This document shows positions 15,555-23,454 of a stretch of DNA of 64,000 nt, piece after piece. The first letter of the stretch is position 1. Each line of letters opens with the position of its first letter. The stretch spans positions 17,013 through 81,012 of IMG/VR virus record IMGVR_UViG_3300022602_000067. One strand, 5' to 3'. The notes below the pieces were generated by a model that ran no database searches, was not told the DNA's origin, and worked only from the letters and a program-made list of their open reading frames with translations. Made by a program: the position numbers and the translations under genes. Source of the DNA: a virus.

Positions 15555-16186
15555 TATCTACTCTCCATAGCTTTAGCGCCAATATCGTCTGGCCTTTTAG
15601 CAACAGGGCTACGATGAGCTTTTTCTACTGTGCTTTGTTTTTCTTTACGATATTCTTTAGCAAGTCCTGGAACACTTCTTGCTAGGATTTCATCGTTGAA
15701 TCCTTTAACTTGGGTACCTTGATGACGTTCATGAGTAAGCGAACTAAGGAAGTTCATTTTATGTTTTTCGCCTACTAGGTCGCTGTTGTCGCTAGGCTCT
15801 TGCATAGTTCCACCTAACGCTTGGCCACTAAGTTTATCGTATTGATGATTGATCATCATTTCTTTTTCTTCTGCCATGCTTCTAACTTTAACAGAAGCAT
15901 GCGATATATTCATAATTGCGCATAGCTTGTCCTGTATTTGCTTGCTAGTACACGGATAGTTTGTCGCAATATCATATACTGTCATATGAACATTTCTGTG
16001 CTCAGGAAATTCACTGTGGCGTTCTTGAATAGGAGTTCGTTTGCCAGCACTACAGCTAGAGATTTCAAACTCTCCTAAGGCTGCCTTGATTTTAGTGGCA
16101 ACATCTGACTGATGCTCGCCTGCAATTTTTACTTTGAATTCGTAAACTTTTGTGCTTTCCGTTAAATATTCTTTGAATGATTTCAT
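15554..16186 (-). CDS. Virion-associated protein with T4-like capsid-targeting N-terminus
   Basis: The 210-residue protein begins MKSFKEYLTES, nearly superimposable on the T4 internal-protein capsid-targeting sequence MKTYQEFIAEA. LTE also fits the (L/I)-x-E recognition rule of the gp21 prohead protease, so cleavage after Glu10 is predicted. Residues about 15-100 look like a small alpha/beta domain (VYEFKVKIAGEH, NVHMTVYDIATNYPCTSKQ). The C-terminal half is hydrophilic, with DLVGEKHKMNFLSSL and basic residues. I infer that it is packaged into the prohead scaffold and processed, with a role inside the capsid or as an injected factor. An AATAAATA late element lies 18 bases upstream, overlapping the gp16 stop. 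Confidence 0.6.
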   Translation of the reverse strand: MKSFKEYLTESTKVYEFKVKIAGEHQSDVATKIKAALGEFEISSCSAGKRTPIQERHSEFPEHRNVHMTVYDIATNYPCTSKQIQDKLCAIMNISHASVKVRSMAEEKEMMINHQYDKLSGQALGGTMQEPSDNSDLVGEKHKMNFLSSLTHERHQGTQVKGFNDEILARSVPGLAKEYRKEKQSTVEKAHRSPVAKRPDDIGAKAMESR

Positions 16187-16204
16187 ATTAGTTTCCCAGT
16201 ATTG

Positions 16205-16211
16205 TATTTAT
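16205..16211 (-). promoter_or_regulatory. Late promoter element
   Basis: ATAAATA (preceded by A) on the minus strand lies 18 bases before the ATG of the 210-aa protein and overlaps the TAA stop of gene 16. Confidence 0.5.
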
Positions 16212-16681
16212 TTCATATTCTTTAATTTTTCTAACAAGCTGTTGCGATCTGTAATAATAACACCGTCTCCTGGTATTGTTACGCCGTCATCTGTATTAGC
16301 ATCTTGGTCTAATTTCTGTTTTTTCAGCTGTAGTTCAATCATTCTAAGTTTTTTATCTATCTTGGCACTTTTAGCGTCAACTGCATTTTTAAGCATGCTG
16401 GCCGCTACTTCAAATAAACGACTGCTATAACGTGCTTCCACATTCATGCCCAGATCCATAAGATCTTCATAGGCCTCTGTGGCTTTTTTAGCAAGATCGT
16501 CAAATTCACTATCACTAGCATCGCCTAGACCTTTTACAGGAGGCAGTGCGGCAGAAATTTTATCAAATTCGCTAATATCACGAAGCAACGGTGCTACATC
16601 GCGTTTTTGTTGTTTTTCATCTTCCTTTATAATTTTCTTACTTTCGGGAAGATTGAGTAGTTCTTCAAGTTTTTTTGTCAT
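16208..16681 (-). CDS. 16: gp16-type small terminase subunit
   Basis: The 157-residue helical protein begins MTKKLEELLNLPE, a typical gp16 N-terminus in T4-like phages. A linker with PLLRDISEFDKISAALPP follows, then the central coiled-coil (about 75-125, with RLFEVAASMLKNAVDAKSAK and KLRMIELQLKKQKLDQ) that drives ring assembly in this family. The C-terminal VTIPGDGVIITDRNSLLEKL is also characteristic. The protein recognises concatemeric DNA and stimulates the gp17 ATPase during packaging. T4 gp16 has 164 residues. The gene lies directly downstream of the gp4 gene and upstream of the CTS-bearing protein; unlike in T4, gene 17 is not adjacent but 2 kb away. Confidence 0.82.
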   Translation of the reverse strand: MTKKLEELLNLPESKKIIKEDEKQQKRDVAPLLRDISEFDKISAALPPVKGLGDASDSEFDDLAKKATEAYEDLMDLGMNVEARYSSRLFEVAASMLKNAVDAKSAKIDKKLRMIELQLKKQKLDQDANTDDGVTIPGDGVIITDRNSLLEKLKNMK

Positions 16682-16695
16682 ACAACTACTTATGC

Positions 16696-17124
16696 TTATG
16701 TTTGGCTGAATATATCATTTTCGTTAAGAATACGAAACTTAATGCCCTGTTGTCGACACCACGCATTTGCCGCTAACCATTTAGCTTGATTTTTTACATA
16801 TTGAGCTTGATTATACTTGTTCTTGCCCACACGCTCTAAAATAGTTTGACTTGCCGGTTTAATTTCAATTAGTTCAGTCAACATACGATTATTTTTATCT
16901 ACATACTGTATGAAAAAATCTGGAACATATACCGTTTGTTTTGCTGTTAGGGGATCTCTGTAAGGAATCTGGACTGCTTCGCTAGCCCACTTGACTACGC
17001 TTCTATTGTTGTCGCAAAAATTCATAAATGTTAGTTCCCAGCTTGAACGATACGTAGGCATTTTTGTCCCCACATATTTTTCAGGATGCTTCATTACAAA
17101 TTTTCCACGGGCAAATTTAGTCAT
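16696..17124 (-). CDS. 4: gp4-type head completion nuclease
   Basis: The 142-residue protein matches T4 gp4 (about 150 residues), a head completion protein with a TnsA/PD-(D/E)xK-type nuclease fold. Visible blocks are YRSSWELTFMNFCDNN (catalytic Glu in SWEL, about 25-40), VPDFFIQY (Asp, about 87-94) and ELIEIKP (ExK, about 103-109), the order expected for such nucleases. In T4 the protein acts after packaging to make the filled head competent for tail joining, probably trimming DNA ends. It lies one base downstream of the 121-aa gene and just before gene 16. Confidence 0.87.
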   Translation of the reverse strand: MTKFARGKFVMKHPEKYVGTKMPTYRSSWELTFMNFCDNNRSVVKWASEAVQIPYRDPLTAKQTVYVPDFFIQYVDKNNRMLTELIEIKPASQTILERVGKNKYNQAQYVKNQAKWLAANAWCRQQGIKFRILNENDIFSQT

Positions 17125-17125
17125 A

Positions 17126-17491
17126 TTAGATTAAAATATTACGTGCTTCGTAGGTATTTGTTATAGGTTGAGTCCTATAGCCCAATAGACTAGTTTTATC
17201 TCTTGTACTGTTGAGTACTTGAGCTACTACTTGACTAAGCTGTACGTCTGTTAGACCTTTAAGTGTATCTAATAGACTAAAAACACTAACTTTTTCTGCG
17301 CGAGCCTGTCTTAATAATACAATAGCAACAGAGCTTGCTCCAGTAGTATCAAACCCTCTTTTAAGGAAAAATGCTGTAGTAGCATCCATTTCTCCTGCTG
17401 AAAAACTAATAGGTTGTTTTGTTAGATTATCAAAAAATGTTTTGACATTTCTGCCATTAATCGAAGATATAGGTAAATTACTAGAAGACAT
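17126..17491 (-). CDS. Conserved small virion-module protein, function unknown
   Basis: The 121-residue protein contains SINGRNVKTFFDNLTKQP near the start, a FFLKRGFD segment, and a helical middle with VFSLLDTLKGLTDVQLSQVVAQVL. I recall similar proteins beside gp4 and tail genes in environmental T4-like phages, but no function. It lies 3 bases after the tail-tube-like gene and one base before gene 4, so it is likely co-translated with both. A structural role or a small assembly factor in tail or neck formation is likely from context alone. Confidence 0.75.
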   Translation of the reverse strand: MSSSNLPISSINGRNVKTFFDNLTKQPISFSAGEMDATTAFFLKRGFDTTGASSVAIVLLRQARAEKVSVFSLLDTLKGLTDVQLSQVVAQVLNSTRDKTSLLGYRTQPITNTYEARNILI

Positions 17492-17494
17492 ATT

Positions 17495-18652
17495 TTATAA
17501 ACCCAAAGCACCACTCACTGCGTCGGCGGCAGAAGAAATTGCATCTCCTACTGCACCTGCGGCATCCGATATCGCTCCGCCTACTGCACCTGCGGCATCC
17601 GATATCGCTCCGCCTACACTAGACAATCCGCCTGATAAATCAATTCCACCAAGTCCGCCTATCGCACTTCCTAACAGGCCGGCACCTACACCGATTACAC
17701 CAGCAACTCCTGCGGCCGCTCCTATAGTACCGCCAACAGTATCTAACGGACTGCTTGACTGCTGACTATTCTGATAAGTGTTTACTTGCGAAATGGCTTT
17801 AGATAATGCTCCTGCCGCCAAACCAGTTGTATCTATAGCTGTGACAAAACTTGCTCCACCTGCGGCATTATTGATTGCCGGTGTATCTCCTGCCGCAGTA
17901 TTGGCCTGCAATGGGCTAAGAGTTGTATCGTAATGTGTAATTCCAAATCCTTCGGGACTGTCTGCGCTTACTGCTCCTACACTATAACTTACTGCTTCAT
18001 AATTAACTTTCATGTCAAATGAATTTGGTTGATAGTCACTATAACTTAATTTATTATGGTTCCAGTTAGTGATAATCGGATTCCACAACTGATACATGAC
18101 ATATTCATGGCGTGCCATCTGGTAGATTTTAATGTAGTTAAAAAATGGTACTGTGCTACCTGCATCATACCCATAACTAGCAGGAATTGTACTGAAAGCC
18201 TGGGTGGCATTTCTTGAATAGGCTCCTGGAATAGTTGCAGTAGTTGGATCAGCATAGTAATAACTGTAATAGTTCTGCCAGACTTGATTAATTAATCCCA
18301 TGTTGTCATCATGGAATGTTATACCAATTTCAGAAGGAATAGCCTTATATTGCACAACTTTTTTACGATTATACTGATTTAATACTTCTGTTTGTATTTG
18401 AAAATTTGGAAGGTCTGCACTCTTAACAAGCATATTGATCTCTTGGCCAAAGCTAGTCAATATCGCTGGGTTTTTTAGACAGGCAGGATTAATACCAAAA
18501 GCAACATGAAATAAAAATTTACTTTTTGGTGCAAGTCTAAATTGATCTATGGTGAATAATTTAGCCGCATGCTGTTGGTCGCGCAGTAGCTCGGGACCTC
18601 CACCAGGTCCTGTTTGATTTTCAGTAAGATAATTGTTAGGAGTGAACGCCAT
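17495..18652 (-). CDS. Tail-tube-like protein with Gly/Ala-rich C-terminus (gp54/gp48-like candidate)
   Basis: The 385-residue protein has a tail-tube-fold body: KSKFLFHVAFGINP, LVKSADLPNFQIQTEVLNQY and SEIGITFHDDNMGLINQVW follow the strand order of gp19-like proteins. A loop-rich region and SYSVGAVSADSPEGFGITHYD close the fold near residue 245. The last 110 residues are Gly/Ala/Ser-rich and hydrophobic (GVAGVIGVGAGLLGSAIGGLGG) with repeated ISDAAGAVGGA units, which could insert into a membrane or the tube lumen. Length and position near gp19 suggest the baseplate tail-tube initiator gp54 or a related tube cap; a second tube protein is an alternative. No Shine-Dalgarno precedes the ATG; an ATAAATA element ends 5 bases before it. 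Confidence 0.6.
   Translation of the reverse strand: MAFTPNNYLTENQTGPGGGPELLRDQQHAAKLFTIDQFRLAPKSKFLFHVAFGINPACLKNPAILTSFGQEINMLVKSADLPNFQIQTEVLNQYNRKKVVQYKAIPSEIGITFHDDNMGLINQVWQNYYSYYYADPTTATIPGAYSRNATQAFSTIPASYGYDAGSTVPFFNYIKIYQMARHEYVMYQLWNPIITNWNHNKLSYSDYQPNSFDMKVNYEAVSYSVGAVSADSPEGFGITHYDTTLSPLQANTAAGDTPAINNAAGGASFVTAIDTTGLAAGALSKAISQVNTYQNSQQSSSPLDTVGGTIGAAAGVAGVIGVGAGLLGSAIGGLGGIDLSGGLSSVGGAISDAAGAVGGAISDAAGAVGDAISSAADAVSGALGL
17547..17612. repeat. 33-bp direct repeat in the Gly/Ala tail
   Basis: Two identical 33-bp units (17547-17579 and 17580-17612) encode the repeated SDAAGAVGGAI segment of the tail-tube-like protein. Confidence 0.9.
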
Positions 18653-18657
18653 ACTAT

Positions 18658-18664
18658 TATTTAT
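18658..18664 (-). promoter_or_regulatory. ATAAATA late element abutting a start codon
   Basis: GATAAATA on the minus strand ends 5 bases before the ATG at 18652. It follows a terminator, as expected for a promoter that restarts transcription. Confidence 0.45.
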
Positions 18665-18700
18665 CGAAATAATAAACTACGCACTTAATGGACAATCATA

Positions 18701-18722
18701 ATAAAACCCACTTGCGTGGGTT
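18701..18722 (-). terminator. Rho-independent terminator after gene 19
   Basis: AACCCAC/GTGGGTT forms a perfect 7-bp stem with a 4-base loop (18705-18722), followed on the minus strand by TTATTATG after the stem's own T run. It limits read-through from gene 19 into the tube-like gene. Confidence 0.75.
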
Positions 18723-18728
18723 GTATTA

Positions 18729-19358
18729 TTAAGATCCTAGCAAGTTTACGCCGCCTGGGAAATTCTGTACTGCTGTTGCTGATCCTAATGCATTTGTTGG
18801 GCCAACTTGTACTGCGTTGTCAAATTGTATGCTTAGGTCAATCATCACAGGACCTTGATCGCTGTATTTTAAGTCTTGATAGTTTGTGCTAACTAGATAG
18901 CAACCATAACACACCCATGTTTCTAATGCGGTTGGAGTACTGGTTCCGTTAGCGCCATCGAGAATCTCTATACGCATAGTGAACTTATAGTCACCTGCTG
19001 ATGCCGCAGAGCTTTGCTCAAAGAAATCAAATTGTTTCTGATTCTGTTCGCCCACTAAAGTTGTAACTGCGTTGGTGACGTCATCACGCAACTTAATGCT
19101 GATTGGATCCCATGCTGGTTTGCCTGCATAGTGAACTACAGAGTTGTAAATTTCAATTTTCTGATCAGCAAACTTGACGCTAGGACGAGCCGCTTCTGAA
19201 ACTTGTTTAGTTAATTCTACCGTACTGTTACCTGATCCAAAATTTTCAAAACTAACTCTAAAACGATATTTCAGTTTCGGCATTAGCATACCTTGTGAGG
19301 TAGCACTTTGGTCCGAAGCTAATGGTACTGTAAAATTTGATAGTGCCGCAATTGCCAT
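18729..19358 (-). CDS. 19: gp19-type tail tube protein
   Basis: The 209-residue protein is the inner tube of the contractile tail. It shows the gp19 pattern: MPKLKYRFRVSFENFG (about 26-41), SEAARPSVKFADQKIEIYNS (about 54-73), HYAGKPAWDPISIKLRDDV (about 76-94) and a late YLVSTNYQDLKYSDQGPVMIDLSIQFDNA. T4 gp19 has 163 residues; the extra length is a slightly longer N-terminus and an extended Gly/Asn C-terminal tail. It lies 13 bases downstream of the sheath gene with a strong AGGAGAACATT Shine-Dalgarno, and ends at a good terminator, matching high-level late expression. Confidence 0.92.
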   Translation of the reverse strand: MAIAALSNFTVPLASDQSATSQGMLMPKLKYRFRVSFENFGSGNSTVELTKQVSEAARPSVKFADQKIEIYNSVVHYAGKPAWDPISIKLRDDVTNAVTTLVGEQNQKQFDFFEQSSAASAGDYKFTMRIEILDGANGTSTPTALETWVCYGCYLVSTNYQDLKYSDQGPVMIDLSIQFDNAVQVGPTNALGSATAVQNFPGGVNLLGS

Positions 19359-19371
19359 AATGTTCTCCTAA

Positions 19372-22300
19372 TTATTTTCCACCAAGGCCTTTGATGGCTC
19401 CAGTGTTTTCTAGACGCAATGGAATATAGATAAATTCAACTGCCTTCACTGGTTCAATGGCTATGTCAACATGCAGTTCACTTGCGTCAATTCTAGCCGG
19501 TGTATTGTTACTTGTATCGCATACAACCAAGAAATCATACAATGCACGTTGCGCTGTTAATTGTAATAACAATGCTTCAATTTGTTGTTTGATCTGATTA
19601 CGTGTGATAGTATCATTTGGTTCAAAAATGTATGGTTTAGCTATCTTGTTCAATTGATAACGTAGATAAATTACTAAACGTGCAACATTAATACGATCTA
19701 AACTGCTAGCAACTAACTGACGTGTATACTGTCCGTATGCAACCAGACCTGTACCTGCAAGATATGTAATTGGATTTACATGTACGCCTGCTAGTGTATC
19801 ACGTTGTCCTTGGTTAAGAGCAACTGTATAGAACTCCCCAGTGTTTACATCAACGTAACCAACTGAACTAGCATTTGTCACACCGCCACGACGTACACCA
19901 GCTGGTGCAAACCATGGATAAGAAACGTTGTCGCTTAGAGCGATTGTACGCAACATGATGTGACTTGGAGGAACTACAATATCATTACCTAATAAATCTT
20001 GTGAGTAACCCCATGGATAATATATTGCTGAGTAAGCATCTGTAAATATTAATCCGGTAGGACCGTCAACTGCCGCACCCTTTGTATTGTTACCCCAGTT
20101 GCTTAATGTAGTTGCGTCTGGAGTTAAGTGCGCTGGTGTATCATGCACTATAAATGCTGACAGACCGTTGTCATTGTTCAATCCAACAAGTGGACTTGCT
20201 ACTTCTAAATAACCTGGGCAACTTAACAAGTTGAAAATAACTGTGTCTGGTTGACGAATATTTTGATTGCCTTCAATAGTAGCTGTAAGAGCTTGTACAA
20301 CTACAGCACGTTGAGCGGCAGGACCGAAACGTCCAACACCAAACGTATCATTGGCAGCGGAAGAAACCCATGCATCTGGATAATAGTTAGTCATCAACTG
20401 ACCTGCTCCGATTGGATATGTACCGCCATTGTATTGCAAATTGTAAGTTTGTGTATTCACATAACCAGAAACATAGTGTTTAACATTATAATCGCTACGA
20501 CGTAGGTTAAACAATAGAGTGCCTTTTGGATAAAGTGCAGGACTTGGACAATCAAAGTCTACATAACTGCTTAGAAGTAAGCTAGCGATAGATGTAGGTG
20601 TTCCTGCACCAGTTTGTACGTTACTGTTAGAAGAATTATCTACCCAACGTGCATCAGCAAACACAATGCCACTTCCTGTTGTATGATCTTGGTTGTTTAC
20701 TAATATCCACTTGGCTGTTACACTATTATACTTAAAGATTTGTGGAAAACTAGCTATAGTAGCTGTGTCAATCCATAGATCACCGTTGGCTAATGGAGTA
20801 CCAGCAGCCTGCGTTGTAGGCTGTGTTGCACTTACGATTGGACCTGCTGGGTCAGTGTACAACTGACTACCACTTGCGTAGACTGCACTGTTAATAGCTT
20901 TAGCTTGTGTTGTCAAATAGCCGCGCCATACTTGACCATCATTAATCATAATGTCAAAATTAGCTAAACCACTGTTGTACCATAGTGTGCCATTTGCTGG
21001 GAATGTTGTTGGTGGTGTTGCACTTGCTGTAGCAATACCGTTACCTGTAGTTCCAATAGTGCTTGACCAGTTACTTGAGATATAAGTTGTTGAACTTGCG
21101 CCGCTAGCACCGTCAATCTTTGGAGCTGTGTAGTAGAAATTAGTTGTTGTTCCAGCAGTAAAGATCTTGCTTAATGGCGTTCCTGTACCATCTGTAAACA
21201 CAATATCGCCACCAGCAAGGTGAGTAATTGTAATACTGTTATTGGAATTTACTGTAGCCATTATCAACGGATCACTTACTGCGGCTGTCAATGCAGTTAA
21301 TAGTGTTGTAGCATCACTAGTAGCGGCTACGGCAGTGAATGATACTGTAAATTGTGTACCCAATGTAGCTGAACCAATTTGACTAGCTTGAACAGTAAAT
21401 GTATAGCTACCTGCTGTGAATGTACTAGCACTGATCGCACTAGATGTTACACTTGTTGGTCCGATAGCACTGCGATAGTAGATCTTCCAATCTGCGTATT
21501 GTGGAGTTTGCTCATCGTCATTATATTTTACATATAGTGTATCAAGAGCTAGGTTTATACCACCACCTGTTGGATCCAGTGCTGCCAAAGCCGCATAGTT
21601 GCTAGAATATAAAGGAGCATTTTGTGTTTGCCAACTGCTGGTTGTTGAATTGTATTGCTGGATTTGCCAGCTTGAACCCAAATTAACTGCTGTTGTTTTA
21701 ACCCATACAGATCCTGTAGGAGCACCGCTAGTTACAATACCACCTGTATAACCATAACTAGGAATACTAGTATGTGGACTCATTACAAACTGTGGACACT
21801 GATATGTAACTGATGACAAACCAACTTTAGCTACAGTTGTACCTGATAGCGTAATACTACCTGCTGGATTAGCGCCATTTGTAGTTGTACCGTTAGAATA
21901 TAAATTCAAATAACCGTTAATTGCAGCCGCTGTAACACCAGTTGCTGAACCAGCAGTAATAGCAGTTGCTAAAGCTGAAACTGTTGAATAACCTGTGAAT
22001 GTTGTTCCGTTAATAACTATACTATCGCCTGTTACTGTAACTGTGAATGATACTGGACTACCGCTAGTACCAACGTTACCTGTAACTGCTTGACTTAACA
22101 CATAAACACCTGTACTACCAGTAGTACCGCTCGATTGACTAGCGATTGTAGTACCTGCTGTGATGCCGCCAGTTCCCGAAGTAAGCGTAGCACCAACTGT
22201 TATAGTACCTGTTGGAGTTGAAGTTACTGTTAGGGTTGTACCTGTAGCATATCCGTTAAATGTATAAACGCTACCTGCAATAAGAGTCGGGTTAGCTACC

Positions 22301-23022
22301 GTGCCTACTGCTGTTGCACGACTAGCAATCCAATTTGGAGTACCAACTTGAACCCATGTACCGGCTGGTGTACTGGTAAGTCCTTTTTTGTAGTACAACT
22401 TGTTAAGAGTCGTTAGTGCTACGACTGCATAATCACCTTGTTGTCCAAAACTTGGTAATGGAACATAGGTGCTAGAATTTACATAAGCTGAATTAGTAAT
22501 AACTGATAGATTTCCGATTGAAGATTGTTCAATAAAGCTCTGTCCGTTAGTTGCTGTTGCTACGTTACCATTCCATTCAAATACACCGAACATAGTTGTT
22601 GCTGTGTTAAACCAGAATGTACCACCTGTTGGTGCGCCTGTTGGAATTGTCGGTGTTCCGATAAGTTGACTTGTATCTACGTTAGCACGTACAACGTATG
22701 CACGACTGCTTACTCCTAGGAAACTATAAGCGGCTTGTAGACCATATTCATTTAGTTCGCCTGCATTGTAAGGATTGTTTTCAGCGTCAGTTTGGAAATA
22801 TGGAATACCAAAAGTATTGCCAAGATCCATTTGACTTGTTAATAAGTATACAGTTCCAGCATTAGCTGTTAGTGTGCCTGGAGCAATTCCTGTTCCAGAT
22901 GAATTCATTTTGTTCGCTTGAGTAGCGACTATAATTAAGGGTACGGTTCCAGGAGCCGCCGGTGTATAGAACGATTCGTCTACTACTGTTACGCTTACGC
23001 CTGGGGAACTAAGTTGAGCCAT
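19372..23022 (-). CDS. 18: gp18-type tail sheath protein with a giant central insertion
   Basis: The 1216-residue protein is the contractile sheath subunit. Its N-terminus MAQLSSPGVSVTVVDES and the C-terminal part (IIYLRYQ-like strand LVIYLRYQLN, then AVEFIYIPLRLENTGAIKGL) are typical of gp18. T4 gp18 has 659 residues; here roughly residues 120-800 are a Thr/Ser/Gly-rich insertion. It contains FWFNTATTMFGVFEWNG-type repeats (WYNSGLANFDIMINDG, LWIDTATIASFPQIFKYN) and a TLTVTSTPTG...TSGTGGITAGTTI module that recurs in a fibre protein at 42.6-43.0 kb. The insertion probably decorates the outer surface of the sheath. A late promoter element and a GGAGATT Shine-Dalgarno precede the ATG. Confidence 0.92.
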   Translation of the reverse strand: MAQLSSPGVSVTVVDESFYTPAAPGTVPLIIVATQANKMNSSGTGIAPGTLTANAGTVYLLTSQMDLGNTFGIPYFQTDAENNPYNAGELNEYGLQAAYSFLGVSSRAYVVRANVDTSQLIGTPTIPTGAPTGGTFWFNTATTMFGVFEWNGNVATATNGQSFIEQSSIGNLSVITNSAYVNSSTYVPLPSFGQQGDYAVVALTTLNKLYYKKGLTSTPAGTWVQVGTPNWIASRATAVGTVANPTLIAGSVYTFNGYATGTTLTVTSTPTGTITVGATLTSGTGGITAGTTIASQSSGTTGSTGVYVLSQAVTGNVGTSGSPVSFTVTVTGDSIVINGTTFTGYSTVSALATAITAGSATGVTAAAINGYLNLYSNGTTTNGANPAGSITLSGTTVAKVGLSSVTYQCPQFVMSPHTSIPSYGYTGGIVTSGAPTGSVWVKTTAVNLGSSWQIQQYNSTTSSWQTQNAPLYSSNYAALAALDPTGGGINLALDTLYVKYNDDEQTPQYADWKIYYRSAIGPTSVTSSAISASTFTAGSYTFTVQASQIGSATLGTQFTVSFTAVAATSDATTLLTALTAAVSDPLIMATVNSNNSITITHLAGGDIVFTDGTGTPLSKIFTAGTTTNFYYTAPKIDGASGASSTTYISSNWSSTIGTTGNGIATASATPPTTFPANGTLWYNSGLANFDIMINDGQVWRGYLTTQAKAINSAVYASGSQLYTDPAGPIVSATQPTTQAAGTPLANGDLWIDTATIASFPQIFKYNSVTAKWILVNNQDHTTGSGIVFADARWVDNSSNSNVQTGAGTPTSIASLLLSSYVDFDCPSPALYPKGTLLFNLRRSDYNVKHYVSGYVNTQTYNLQYNGGTYPIGAGQLMTNYYPDAWVSSAANDTFGVGRFGPAAQRAVVVQALTATIEGNQNIRQPDTVIFNLLSCPGYLEVASPLVGLNNDNGLSAFIVHDTPAHLTPDATTLSNWGNNTKGAAVDGPTGLIFTDAYSAIYYPWGYSQDLLGNDIVVPPSHIMLRTIALSDNVSYPWFAPAGVRRGGVTNASSVGYVDVNTGEFYTVALNQGQRDTLAGVHVNPITYLAGTGLVAYGQYTRQLVASSLDRINVARLVIYLRYQLNKIAKPYIFEPNDTITRNQIKQQIEALLLQLTAQRALYDFLVVCDTSNNTPARIDASELHVDIAIEPVKAVEFIYIPLRLENTGAIKGLGGK

Positions 23023-23055
23023 ATTGTAATCTCCATGAGTACATGTTTCTTAATG

Positions 23056-23062
23056 TATTTAT
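23056..23062 (-). promoter_or_regulatory. Late promoter element of gene 18
   Basis: CATAAATA on the minus strand lies 33 bases before the sheath ATG, a normal late-leader spacing with a Shine-Dalgarno between. Confidence 0.55.
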
Positions 23063-23127
23063 GGCAATTTGAATAAATGCTAGGGTTATATACCCCTTAA
23101 AAGGCGCTGAAAAGGCTTAAATAAAAT

Positions 23128-23454
23128 ATGAGACCTCTATGTTCGTGCGGCAGACTACCTGTAGCAATTAACTATTATAAAAACAAAAAGCCCTACTATC
23201 GTAGCCAGTGTGGTGCTTGTTTACGGGGTGTAACTATGCCTCGATGGAAGTCAGCAGGTTATGCGATGAAATCATTATGTGATAAATGCGGTTATAAGTC
23301 ACCGCATCAAGAAGTTTTTAATGTATTCCATGTAGATGGAGACTTAAACAACTGTAGGCATATTAATCTTAAGACGGTCTGTGCCAACTGTCAGAGAGTC
23401 CTACATAAAGAGGGCGTTCGATGGCGGCAGGGAGATCTAGTACCGGATCTATAA
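23128..23454 (+). CDS. HNH-type zinc-binding nuclease-like protein
   Basis: The 108-residue protein has paired CxxC-type sites (LCSCG near 4-8, CGAC near 32-35, CDKCG near 51-55) and an HNH-like core: VFHVDGDLNNCRHINLKTVCANCQ (about 67-90, given here only as its span). His-x-Asp, Asn-Asn, Asn-Leu and the closing C-x2-C match the betabetaalpha-metal fold of phage HNH endonucleases, although the final His is replaced by Gln in CANCQ. It may be a freestanding homing-type nuclease or a packaging-related nicking enzyme. It is divergent from gene 18 and its last 86 bases overlap the convergent dNMP kinase gene. CTTAAATAAAAT directly before the ATG could be a late promoter. Confidence 0.75.
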   Translation: MRPLCSCGRLPVAINYYKNKKPYYRSQCGACLRGVTMPRWKSAGYAMKSLCDKCGYKSPHQEVFNVFHVDGDLNNCRHINLKTVCANCQRVLHKEGVRWRQGDLVPDL

